64,000 nucleotides of DNA from Nucisporomicrobium flavum (lineage in GTDB: Bacteria; Actinomycetota; Actinomycetes; Mycobacteriales; Micromonosporaceae), in NCBI RefSeq assembly GCF_016464385.1, contig NZ_JADMLH010000015.1, positions 1 through 64,000 on the forward strand. Direction: 5' to 3'. The position numbers and the translations under genes were made by a program. Within the stretch, counting starts at the first letter, position 1. Each line of letters starts with the position of its first letter. The notes below the pieces were generated by a model. The model saw only the letters and a program-made list of their open reading frames with translations, was not told the DNA's origin and ran no database searches. This document shows positions 40,781 through 48,733 of this stretch, one piece after another.

Positions 40781-42192
40781 GCACTTTCCTGGGGATGCCC
40801 ACGACCGCGCCCCGCGGCGTGGGTCACCTGCGCGGCGACGAGTCTTTCCCTGACGCGGCCCGCAAGGCGCTCGGCAACGAGCAGTTGCGCCGGAACCTCG
40901 CCCACGCCACCACCACGATCCGCGGCAAGTCCGGCGCGGTCATCGCGGAGCTGCCCGACTGGCAGGAGCTGCGGTCGGCGGGGTCCGCGCTCAAGGCCGC
41001 GACCATGGCACGCCTGCCCGAGCTGCTGGAACGGCTGGAGGAGAACGTCACCGCGGCCGGCGGCGTGGTGCACTGGGCGGCCGACGCCACCGAGGCCAAC
41101 CGGATCGTCACCGGCCTGGTCGAAGCCACCGGGCACCGCCGGGTCATCAAAGTCAAGTCGATGGCCACCCAGGAGATCGGCCTCAACGAGGCGCTCGAGG
41201 CGGCCGGGATCGCCCCCGTCGAGACGGACCTGGCCGAGCTCATCGTGCAGCTCGGCCATGACAAGCCCAGCCACATCCTGGTGCCGGCCATCCACCGCAA
41301 CCGTACGGAGATCCGCGACATCTTCCTGCGCGAGATGCCCGGCGTCGACCCGGCGCTCACCGACGACCCGGCCACCCTCGCGGCGGCGGCGCGGCGCTAC
41401 CTCCGGGAGACGTTCCTGAGCACCAAGGTGGCGGTCTCGGGCGCAAACTTCGCGGTCGCCGAGACGGGGACGCTCGCCGTGCTGGAGTCCGAGGGCAACG
41501 GGCGGATGTGCCTCACGCTGCCCGACACCCTGATCACCGTGATGGGCATCGAGAAGGTGGTGCCCACGTGGCGCGACCTCGAGGTGTTCCTCCAGCTGCT
41601 GCCGCGGGCGTCGACCGGGGAGCGGATGAACCCGTACACGTCGATGTGGACGGGGGTGACGCCGGGCGACGGCCCGCAGGAGTTCCATCTGGTGCTGCTC
41701 GACAACGGGCGCACCGCGGTGCTCGCCGACGAGGTGGGACGTCAGGCGCTGCACTGCATCCGCTGCTCCGCGTGCCTCAACGTCTGCCCGGTCTACGAGC
41801 GGACCGGCGGGCACGCGTACGGGTCGGTCTACCCCGGACCGATCGGCGCGGTGCTCTCCCCGCAGCTCACCGGGGTGGCCGACAACGCGTCGCTGCCGTA
41901 CGCGTCCTCGCTCTGCGGCGCCTGCTTCGACGCCTGCCCCGTGAAGATCGATATTCCCTCGATCCTCGTGCACCTGCGCAACGAGGCGCCGCACCCGCGC
42001 ACCGAGCGGATCGCGATGGCCGCGGCGGCGTACACGATGGACCACCCGGCCCTGTACGCCCGCGCCCAGCACGCAGCCAAGCTCAGCCGCCACGCCAGAC
42101 GCCTGCCGCGACCCCTGAACGGCTGGACGGCGAGCCGGGACCTCCCGCAGCCGCCTCCGGAGACCTTCCGCGACTGGTGGGCCGGGCGATGA
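40777..42192 (+). CDS. lutB: Lactate utilisation protein B (4Fe-4S protein)
   Basis: A 471-residue subunit with an N-terminal LUD-type domain (KSGAVIAELPDWQELR, VKSMATQEIGLNEAL, AETGTLAVLESEGNGRM) and a C-terminal ferredoxin-like part with two cysteine clusters, CIRCSACLNVCPVY and CGACFDACPVKIDIP. It carries electrons from lactate. ATGA overlap with lutA; its stop overlaps lutC in the same way. Confidence 0.93.
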   Translation: MSTFLGMPTTAPRGVGHLRGDESFPDAARKALGNEQLRRNLAHATTTIRGKSGAVIAELPDWQELRSAGSALKAATMARLPELLERLEENVTAAGGVVHWAADATEANRIVTGLVEATGHRRVIKVKSMATQEIGLNEALEAAGIAPVETDLAELIVQLGHDKPSHILVPAIHRNRTEIRDIFLREMPGVDPALTDDPATLAAAARRYLRETFLSTKVAVSGANFAVAETGTLAVLESEGNGRMCLTLPDTLITVMGIEKVVPTWRDLEVFLQLLPRASTGERMNPYTSMWTGVTPGDGPQEFHLVLLDNGRTAVLADEVGRQALHCIRCSACLNVCPVYERTGGHAYGSVYPGPIGAVLSPQLTGVADNASLPYASSLCGACFDACPVKIDIPSILVHLRNEAPHPRTERIAMAAAAYTMDHPALYARAQHAAKLSRHARRLPRPLNGWTASRDLPQPPPETFRDWWAGR

Positions 42193-42758
42193 GCAGCAAG
42201 GACCTGATCCTGGGCCGGATCCGCGCGGCGCTGGGTGACACCGCGGCGCCGGACGTGCCGCGGACCTACCGCCGAGCCGGCACGCAGTGCGCAGACGTCG
42301 AGCGGCTCGTCGACCGGCTCGTGGACTACAAAGCCGTGGTGCACCGCGGCTCGGACGTCGCCGGGATCGTCGCCTCGCTCGAGCCCGGCCGGCTCGTCGT
42401 GCCGCCGGGCCTGGACCCGGCGTGGCTGCCGCCGGGAATGGCGACGGTCGAGGACGAGCACGACGCCGACGCGGTGCTCACCGCTGCCACCGTCGCGATC
42501 GCCGAGACCGGCACGATCGTCCTCGACGGCTCGCCCGACCAGGGGCGGCGGGTCATCTCGCTCCTGCCGGACCTGCACATCTGCGTCGTCCGCCCGGACC
42601 AGGTCGTCGCGGCCGTGCCGGACGCGATCGCGCGGCTGGACCCGCGCCGCCCGCTGACCTGGATCAGCGGGCCCTCCGCGACCAGCGACATCGAGCTCAA
42701 CCGGGTCGAGGGGGTGCACGGCCCGCGGCGCCTGCACGTGATCCTCACCGAACGCTGA
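42189..42758 (+). CDS. lutC: Lactate utilisation protein C
   Basis: A 189-residue LUD-domain protein: SKDLILGRIRAALGD at the start, TVAIAETGTIVLDGSP and ISGPSATSDIELNRVEGVHGPRRLHVIL at the end, the LutC/YkgG signature (quoted in parts). It starts within the lutB stop (GATGA). Last gene of the catabolic operon. The 101 bases that follow (42759-42859) contain no clear terminator. Confidence 0.92.
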   Translation: MSSKDLILGRIRAALGDTAAPDVPRTYRRAGTQCADVERLVDRLVDYKAVVHRGSDVAGIVASLEPGRLVVPPGLDPAWLPPGMATVEDEHDADAVLTAATVAIAETGTIVLDGSPDQGRRVISLLPDLHICVVRPDQVVAAVPDAIARLDPRRPLTWISGPSATSDIELNRVEGVHGPRRLHVILTER

Positions 42759-42859
42759 TCAGCGCAGCGTGCCACGATCGTGACTATCCGTTCCGCGATG
42801 CTGTCGCCCGGCCATTGCGGCGACTAGGCTGGCCATCGATCCTCATCGTGGAGGTCCCG

Positions 42860-43195
42860 ATGGCAGACCGTCTGACCCGCGAACCGCTCACCGTGCCGGA
42901 GCAGCTGCTGACCGTCGGCCTGGTGCAGGCCACCGACGACTATGCGTGCCTCTGCTGCGCCGGTGAGATCGACCAGGCCACGGCTCCGGTGTTCGCCGAC
43001 GCGCTGGCCGACGCCGTGCCCGGCCGGAGCCGGGTCGAGGTGGACCTCACGAAGGTCACCTTCCTGGACTCGTCCGGCATCAACGCGCTGGTCCAGCACC
43101 GGAGACCGAGCTGCGCCCTGGTGGTCGTCAACGTTCCGCCGCACATCCGGCGGGTCTTCGACATCACCGGCCTGTCCGAGATCTTCTGCGCCTGA
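42860..43195 (+). CDS. STAS-domain protein (anti-sigma factor antagonist type)
   Basis: A 111-residue STAS protein: YACLCCAGEIDQATAPVFADAL, then VEVDLTKVTFLDSSGINALV, where the Ser of DSSG is the usual phosphorylation site, and PPHIRRVFDITGLSEIF. Such proteins sequester anti-sigma factors when unphosphorylated, or act as stress-sensing switches. GGAGG stands five bases before the ATG. No anti-sigma kinase is nearby; the SigF-like gene at the left edge is 42 kb away. Confidence 0.88.
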   Translation: MADRLTREPLTVPEQLLTVGLVQATDDYACLCCAGEIDQATAPVFADALADAVPGRSRVEVDLTKVTFLDSSGINALVQHRRPSCALVVVNVPPHIRRVFDITGLSEIFCA

Positions 43196-43215
43196 GCCTG
43201 GGGCAGGCTGGGCCG

Positions 43216-43854
43216 ATGACGATCATCGGTTTTCTGCACACCGCCGAGGTGCACGTCGGCACCTTCCGCGGCCTGCTCCGGGAGCTGGGCCCCGGCTGCG
43301 CGGACGTCCACGTCGTCGACGAGAGCCTGCTCGCGGATGCCCGCGTGCGTGGAGTCGACAGCGACGTCGAGCATCGCCTCCTGGAACGCCTGCGGGAGGT
43401 GGCCGCCCAAGGCCCGGACGTCATCGTGTGCACGTGCTCCACGCTGGGCGGGCATGCCGAGCGGATGGGCGCGGCGGTGGGCGTACCGGTGCTGCGGGTG
43501 GACCGGCCCATGGCGGAGGCGGCCGTCGCGGCCGGCGCCCGGATCGGGGTGGTCGCCAGCACGGCCTCCACGCTCGGCCCCACGTGCGAGCTGCTGGCCT
43601 CCTGCGCCAGGCCCGGGACCGAGATCGTCGAGGCGCCGTGCCTCGACGCCTGGCCGCTGTTCGAGGCGGGCGACCTCGACGGGTACGCCCGCCGCGTGGC
43701 CGAGCACGCCCGCACCCTCGACGTCGACGTCGTGGTGCTCGCGCAGGCCAGCATGGCGGGAGCCGAGGGCCTGCTGGCGGACCTGGGCCGGCCGGTGTTG
43801 TGCAGCCCACGTATCGCCGTCCGTCGAACCCTGGAGGACTACACGGTTGTGTAG
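43216..43854 (+). CDS. Asp/Glu racemase-superfamily protein
   Basis: A 212-residue protein with the two half-sites of the Asp/Glu/hydantoin racemase and arylmalonate decarboxylase superfamily: VIVCTCSTLGGHAERM holds the first cysteine; the second half-site (VVLAQASMAG) has Ala-Gln-Ala where racemases carry Cys, so a true racemase mechanism with two cysteines is unlikely. The frame's end overlaps the palindrome controlling the next gene. Substrate unknown. Confidence 0.7.
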   Translation: MTIIGFLHTAEVHVGTFRGLLRELGPGCADVHVVDESLLADARVRGVDSDVEHRLLERLREVAAQGPDVIVCTCSTLGGHAERMGAAVGVPVLRVDRPMAEAAVAAGARIGVVASTASTLGPTCELLASCARPGTEIVEAPCLDAWPLFEAGDLDGYARRVAEHARTLDVDVVVLAQASMAGAEGLLADLGRPVLCSPRIAVRRTLEDYTVV

Positions 43855-43855
43855 T
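43838..43855. promoter_or_regulatory. TetR-type operator
   Basis: ACTACAC-GGTT-GTGTAGT: a perfect 7-bp inverted repeat with a 4-base spacer ending 11 bases before the TetR gene start. TAATCT at 43855-43860 could be the -10 box, giving a leaderless transcript starting at the GTG. Confidence 0.75.
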
Positions 43856-43866
43856 AATCTGCACGC

Positions 43867-44496
43867 GTGAGTAGTACGGGGGACCTGACCGCTCGCGCCC
43901 GCATCCGGGACGCCGCGATCGAACTTTTCGCCGAACGGGGCATCGGCGGCGCCACCATCCGCGACATCGCCCAGGCCGCCGGGGTGTCGTCCGGGCTGCT
44001 GCGCCACCACTTCGGCTCCAAGGAAGGGCTGCGCGACGCCTGCGACGAGTACGCGATGGCCGAGATCGCGCGGATCCGGGCCCCGTACATCGAGGGGGGC
44101 TCGTCCGACGGGCGCCTGATCTACGACGCGATCCGCGCGGCCCCACTGCGGCTGCAGAGCTACCTCATCCGGTCCACGCTGGACGGTTCGCCGAGCGGCG
44201 CCAACCTGTTCCAGCGCATGGTCGGGGAGGCCGAGCAGTGGTACGAGAAGGCCACGGTCAAGTCCGCCGACCCGCGGGCGTACGCGGCGGTCCTCTGCGC
44301 GCTGCAGATGGGCATGTTCATGATGCGCGACCAGATATCGGCGGCGATCGGTGAGGACACCCGGCAACCCCACGGGCATCTGCGCATGCTCCGGGCGGCC
44401 GTCGAGATCTTCGCGCAGCCGCTGCTCTCGTCCGAGCAGGCCGAGCAGGCGTACGCCGCCCTTGACCGGCTCATGAGTACCCCTGAGGAGTCATGA
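43867..44496 (+). CDS. TetR-family repressor of the downstream ABC exporter
   Basis: A 209-residue TetR regulator. The helix-turn-helix is clear (RIRDAAIELFAERGIGGATI, RDIAQAAGVSSGLLRHHFGSKEGL in part), followed by an all-helical ligand domain. It starts at a GTG with no ribosome binding site, compatible with leaderless translation. Its stop overlaps the ATPase gene (ATGATGA), so repressor and exporter form one operon controlled by the inverted repeat just upstream. Such units often export an antibiotic or other toxic ligand that also releases the repressor. Confidence 0.9.
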   Translation: MSSTGDLTARARIRDAAIELFAERGIGGATIRDIAQAAGVSSGLLRHHFGSKEGLRDACDEYAMAEIARIRAPYIEGGSSDGRLIYDAIRAAPLRLQSYLIRSTLDGSPSGANLFQRMVGEAEQWYEKATVKSADPRAYAAVLCALQMGMFMMRDQISAAIGEDTRQPHGHLRMLRAAVEIFAQPLLSSEQAEQAYAALDRLMSTPEES

Positions 44497-45392
44497 TGAC
44501 CGAGGCGATCAGCGTTGCGGGGCTCACGAAGAGCTTCGGGCGTACCCACGCCCTGCAGGGTCTCGACCTGACCGTGGGCACCGGCGAGGTGCACGGCTTC
44601 CTGGGACCCAACGGCGCCGGGAAGACCACGACGATCCGGGTCCTGCTCGGGCTGATCCGCCCGGACGCCGGGACGGCCCGGCTGCTCGGCGGGGACCCGT
44701 GGTCCGACGCGACCGCGCTGCACCGGCGGCTCGCGTACGTGCCGGGCGACGTCACGCTCTGGCCCAACCTCTCCGGCGGCGAGGTCATCGACCTGCTCGG
44801 CCGGCTGCGCGGCGGGCTCGACGAGAAGCGCCGCGCCGACCTGCTCGAGCGCTTCGACCTGGACCCGCGCAAGAAGGCCCGGACGTATTCCAAGGGCAAC
44901 CGGCAGAAGGTGGCGCTCGTCGCGGCGCTGGCGTCCGATGTGGAGCTGCTGATCCTCGACGAGCCGACCTCCGGGCTGGACCCGCTGATGGAGGCGGCGT
45001 TCCGCGACGTCGTCCGGGAGGAGAGCCGGCGCGGTGACCGTACGGTGCTGCTCTCCAGCCACGTCCTCAGCGAGGTCGAGGCGCTCTGCGACCGGGTCAC
45101 GATCATCCGCGAGGGCCGTACGGTCGAGAGCGGCACCCTGACCGACCTGCGCCACCTCACCCGCACGACGATCCAGGCGGAGCTCGCCGGCCCGGTCGAC
45201 GGGCTCGCCACCATGCCGGGCGTCCACGGCCTGCGCGCCGAGAACCACAGCGTCACCTTCGACGTCGACACCGACGCTCTCGAACCCGCGCTGCGCACGC
45301 TGGTCGGCGTCGGGGTGCGCAGCCTCACGAGCCATCCGCCGACGCTCGAGGAGCTGTTCCTGCGCCAATACCGCAAGGAGCCGTCGGAATGA
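44496..45392 (+). CDS. ABC exporter ATPase (DrrA-type)
   Basis: A 298-residue ATPase: Walker A GPNGAGKTTT, Q-loop AYVPGDVTLWPNLSGGEVI, signature YSKGNRQKVALVAAL (SKGNR in place of SGGxR), Walker B LLILDEPTSGLDP, switch SSHVLSEVE, and a C-terminal extension typical of drug exporters. Of two adjacent ATGs the second (44496) is preferred because GAGGAG is five bases away; the first is only two bases away. It drives the permease encoded at 45389. Confidence 0.92.
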   Translation: MTEAISVAGLTKSFGRTHALQGLDLTVGTGEVHGFLGPNGAGKTTTIRVLLGLIRPDAGTARLLGGDPWSDATALHRRLAYVPGDVTLWPNLSGGEVIDLLGRLRGGLDEKRRADLLERFDLDPRKKARTYSKGNRQKVALVAALASDVELLILDEPTSGLDPLMEAAFRDVVREESRRGDRTVLLSSHVLSEVEALCDRVTIIREGRTVESGTLTDLRHLTRTTIQAELAGPVDGLATMPGVHGLRAENHSVTFDVDTDALEPALRTLVGVGVRSLTSHPPTLEELFLRQYRKEPSE

Positions 45393-46987
45393 CCGGCACC
45401 TGGCAGCTCATCCGCCTGATCCTGCGGCGCGACCGGGTGCTGCTGCCGCTGTGGGCCGTGGTGCTCGGGTGCGTACCGGCGCTCTACGTGTCGTCCTTCG
45501 ATAGCCTGTTCCCGACCGCGGCGGACCGTCTCGAGTACGCGCGGGTCAGCACCGGCAACGCGGGCTTCGTCGGACTGTACGGGCCGCTGCACGGCAGCAG
45601 CCTCGGCGAGCTGGTCGCCTGGCGCGGCGGCTTCATCCCGGTGATGATCGCGCTGTTCAGCCTGCTCACGGTCATACGGCACACGCGTACGGAGGAGGAG
45701 GCGGGCCGCACCGAGCTGATCGGCTCCGGCGTCGTGGGCCGGCACGCGGGCCTGGCGGCGGCGGTGATCGCCACGCTCGGCGCGAACGTGGTGCTCGCCC
45801 TGATCCTCGCCTCCCTCATGATCGCGCAGGGCCTGCCGGTCGCCGGTTCCGTCGCGCTGGCCGCCGAGTTCGGCCTCGCCGGGTGGATGTTCACCGGGGT
45901 CGGCGCGGTCGCGGCGCAACTGGCCGGTGGCGCCCGGACGGCCCGCTCGATCTCCGTCATCGCGCTCGGCGTCGCGTACGTGCTGCGCCTCGCCGGCGAC
46001 GTGAGCGACACGGGCAGCGGCACGCTCGGCTGGCTGGCGTGGCTGTCGCCGATCGGGTGGGTGCAGCGCATGTTCCCGTACGGTGCGGACCGGTGGTGGC
46101 CCGGGTTGCTGGCCGTCGCCCTCACCGGGTTACTGATCGCCGGTGCGGCCGCCCTGGCCGCCCGCCGCGACGTGGGCGCCGGCCTGCTCGCTCCGAGGCC
46201 CGGCCCGGCATCCGCGGCGCCCGGCCTGGGCAGCCCGTTCACGCTGGCCTGGCGGCTGCATCGCGGGCTGCTGTTCGGCTGGGTCGCCGGCTTCGCCGCG
46301 CTCGGCCTGGTCTTCGGCGGCGTGGCGCAGAGCGTGGCCGAGCTGACCGACGACAACGCGGACATGGCCGAGGTCTTCGCCCGGATGGGCGGCGCGTCCG
46401 GCGCGGTGGACAACTTCTTCGTCGCGACCAGCGGCATGCTCGGGCTCGTCGCGGCCGCGTACGCCGTGCAGGCCACCCTGCGGCTGCGCGACGAGGAGGG
46501 CACCGGTCACACCGAGCTGGTACTGGCCACGGCGACCACCCGGCTGCGCTGGATCGGCAGCCACCTGGTGTTCGCCTTCGCCGGGCCGGCCCTCGCGCTC
46601 GCCGCCGCCGGCGCGGTCTCCGGCCTGATCGCCGGGACGAGCCTGGACGACGTGCCGGGCACGTTCCGGGGCGCGCTCGGCGGCGCGCTGGCCCAGGTGC
46701 CCGCGGTGTGGGTGCTGGCCGCGCTGACCGTCCTGCTCTTCGGCCTGCTGCCGCGGCAGGCGCCGGCCGCGTGGGGCGTGGTGGCGGCCTGCTTCCTCCT
46801 GCTGATCGTCGGGGCGGCACTGCAGCTCGACCAGTGGGTGCTCGACGTCTCGCCGTTCACCCACGTGCCCCGCGTGCCCGGCAGCGACGCCACCGCGACG
46901 CCGCTCGTAGCGTTGACGCTGGTGGCGGTGGCGCTGGGGGCGGCCGGGCTCGCCGGCTTCCGCCGCCGCGACGTGCCGGTCGTCTGA
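45389..46987 (+). CDS. ABC exporter permease (polyketide-antibiotic exporter type)
   Basis: A 532-residue membrane protein with about 12 hydrophobic segments arranged as two similar halves, a fused ABC-2 permease. Recognisable strings are RHTRTEEEAGRTELIGSGVVGRHA and the repeat LRLRDEEGTGHTELVLATATTRLRW, the two matching cytoplasmic EExGxxEL loops of the family. Start overlaps the ATPase stop (ATGA). Forms an exporter with 44496; cargo unknown. The gene is convergent with the antiporter at 47000, 12 bases apart. Confidence 0.9.
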   Translation: MTGTWQLIRLILRRDRVLLPLWAVVLGCVPALYVSSFDSLFPTAADRLEYARVSTGNAGFVGLYGPLHGSSLGELVAWRGGFIPVMIALFSLLTVIRHTRTEEEAGRTELIGSGVVGRHAGLAAAVIATLGANVVLALILASLMIAQGLPVAGSVALAAEFGLAGWMFTGVGAVAAQLAGGARTARSISVIALGVAYVLRLAGDVSDTGSGTLGWLAWLSPIGWVQRMFPYGADRWWPGLLAVALTGLLIAGAAALAARRDVGAGLLAPRPGPASAAPGLGSPFTLAWRLHRGLLFGWVAGFAALGLVFGGVAQSVAELTDDNADMAEVFARMGGASGAVDNFFVATSGMLGLVAAAYAVQATLRLRDEEGTGHTELVLATATTRLRWIGSHLVFAFAGPALALAAAGAVSGLIAGTSLDDVPGTFRGALGGALAQVPAVWVLAALTVLLFGLLPRQAPAAWGVVAACFLLLIVGAALQLDQWVLDVSPFTHVPRVPGSDATATPLVALTLVAVALGAAGLAGFRRRDVPVV

Positions 46988-46999
46988 CCGCGCGGGCGG

Positions 47000-48640
47000 T
47001 CAGGAGGCCGAGCGGTCGGGGAGGAGCCGTTCCTCGTGGTCCAGCTCCCGTTCGAGAACCCGCAGTCCCTCGTCGGAGAGCCGGCCCACGTCCCGCCAGC
47101 GCAGCAGTTCGTCGCGCTGGGCGTCGATCACCGAGCGGCGCACCCGCAGCGCCGCCTCGTACTGCGGGGACACCGGGACCTCGTCGGAGTCCGCCTGGTC
47201 GAGCAGGTCCAGCCGGCGGCGGTAGCGCTCGAGGCGGTGGCCGAGCTGCCGGCGCATCGTCTCGATCGCCTGGTCCTCCACGTGGTCGTGGCGCTGGTGC
47301 TTGATCTCGTCGAGCCGGTCCATGGCGGCCTGCACGGCGGCCGAGCGGGCCTCGTTGCGCAGCCGGATCCGGTCCGCCTCGTCGGCCTTCAGGCCCAGCC
47401 TGCGCACCAGCGGGCCGAAGGTGACGCCCTGGCCGACGAGGGTGACCAGCACGACCACGAACGCGCAGAACAGCAGCAGGTCCAGGTCGGGGAACGGGTT
47501 GCCCTCCTTGGTACGCGCCGGGATGGTGAAGACCGCGGCGAGGGTGATGACGCCGCGGGTCCCCGACCAGCTCAGCGCCGTGATCTCCCGGCCGTTGAGG
47601 CGGCGGTTCGCGTCGGCGGCGTCCGGCTCGCCGCCCAGCCGGGAGTGCATCCAGCGCGGCAGGCTCTGCGTGACGATCAGGAACAGCGGGCGCAGCACCA
47701 GCACCACGCCGACCGACACGGCCACGGCGATGACGATCGTCGAGGTGCTGAACTCGGACAGCCCCTCGATGACCCGGGGGAGCTGCTGGCCGATCAGGAG
47801 GAACACCAGCCCCTCGAGCACGAAGTCGACGAGCCGCCACACCGCGCTGACCTGCAGCCGGCTCGCGCCCGAGCCGAGCCGTGGGGTGTCGTGCCCGACG
47901 ATGAGCCCCGCGACGACCACGGCGAGCACGCCCGAGACGTGCACCCGCTCCGCCAGCAGGTACGCCACGAACGGGGTGGCCAGCGAGATGGCGTTCGCGA
48001 TGATCGGGTCCTGTGCGAGCGGGCGGGTGGAGCGGACGGCGTACGCGACCACGATGCCGCCGATCACGCCGCCCGTCGCGGAGATGACGAACTCGCCCAC
48101 GGCCGCGGAGAACGAGAACGTCCCGCCCACGGCGGCGGACACGGCCACGCTGAGCAGGGTCAGCGCGGTCGCGTCGTTGAGCAGGCCCTCGCCCTGCACC
48201 AGCGTCACGATGTTGCGGGGCAGCCCGACCTTCTTGCCGACCGACAGCGCGGCGACCGGGTCCGGCGGGGCCACCGCGGCGCCGAGCGCGACCCCGGCGG
48301 CGAGCGTCGCCCCGGCCACGAAGAAGTGGAAGCCGACGCCGATCAGCAGCGCGGTGAGCAGCACCAGCACGACCGACAGGCTGACCACGGTGCGCAGGTT
48401 GTGGCGGATGTCCAGCAGCGACGAGTCGAGCGCGGCCGAGAAGAGCAGCGGCGGCAGCACGAGGGTCAGCACGAGCTCCGGTTCGAGCTCGATGTTGGGG
48501 CCGGGCAGGACGGCGTACGCGATACCGAGCACGGTGAGCACCGCGGCCGCGGGTATACCGGTCCGGTCGCCGAACCAACGCGCGGCGACGATGACCGCGA
48601 TTCCCGCCAGTACGAACAACAGTGTCGCCTCGATATGCAC
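47000..48640 (-). CDS. CPA1-family Na+/H+ antiporter with long cytoplasmic tail
   Basis: A 546-residue antiporter: LPGPNIELEPELVLTLVLPP, AVAPPDPVAALSVGKKVGLP, the ion-site motif GEGLLNDATALTLLS, HVSGVLAVVVAGLIVGHD and LSWSGTRGVITLAA. About 12 membrane helices are followed by a ~140-residue charged helical tail (LDEIKHQRHDHVEDQAIETM) likely to regulate activity. Paralogue of 17287-18867 with the same motif order but different wording. The GTG at 48638-48640 starts VHIEATLLFVLAG; the frame remains open upstream, so a longer start is possible. Divergent from the GH3 gene. Confidence 0.9.
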   Translation of the reverse strand: MHIEATLLFVLAGIAVIVAARWFGDRTGIPAAAVLTVLGIAYAVLPGPNIELEPELVLTLVLPPLLFSAALDSSLLDIRHNLRTVVSLSVVLVLLTALLIGVGFHFFVAGATLAAGVALGAAVAPPDPVAALSVGKKVGLPRNIVTLVQGEGLLNDATALTLLSVAVSAAVGGTFSFSAAVGEFVISATGGVIGGIVVAYAVRSTRPLAQDPIIANAISLATPFVAYLLAERVHVSGVLAVVVAGLIVGHDTPRLGSGASRLQVSAVWRLVDFVLEGLVFLLIGQQLPRVIEGLSEFSTSTIVIAVAVSVGVVLVLRPLFLIVTQSLPRWMHSRLGGEPDAADANRRLNGREITALSWSGTRGVITLAAVFTIPARTKEGNPFPDLDLLLFCAFVVVLVTLVGQGVTFGPLVRRLGLKADEADRIRLRNEARSAAVQAAMDRLDEIKHQRHDHVEDQAIETMRRQLGHRLERYRRRLDLLDQADSDEVPVSPQYEAALRVRRSVIDAQRDELLRWRDVGRLSDEGLRVLERELDHEERLLPDRSAS

Positions 48641-48733
48641 CGTCCCATTCTCCCGGACGGCGGATGATCTCGCGATCATGGCCGGGGTGGCCGCGGCTAG
48701 GCTGCGCGGGGTCACGCGAGGCGGGGAGGGTCC

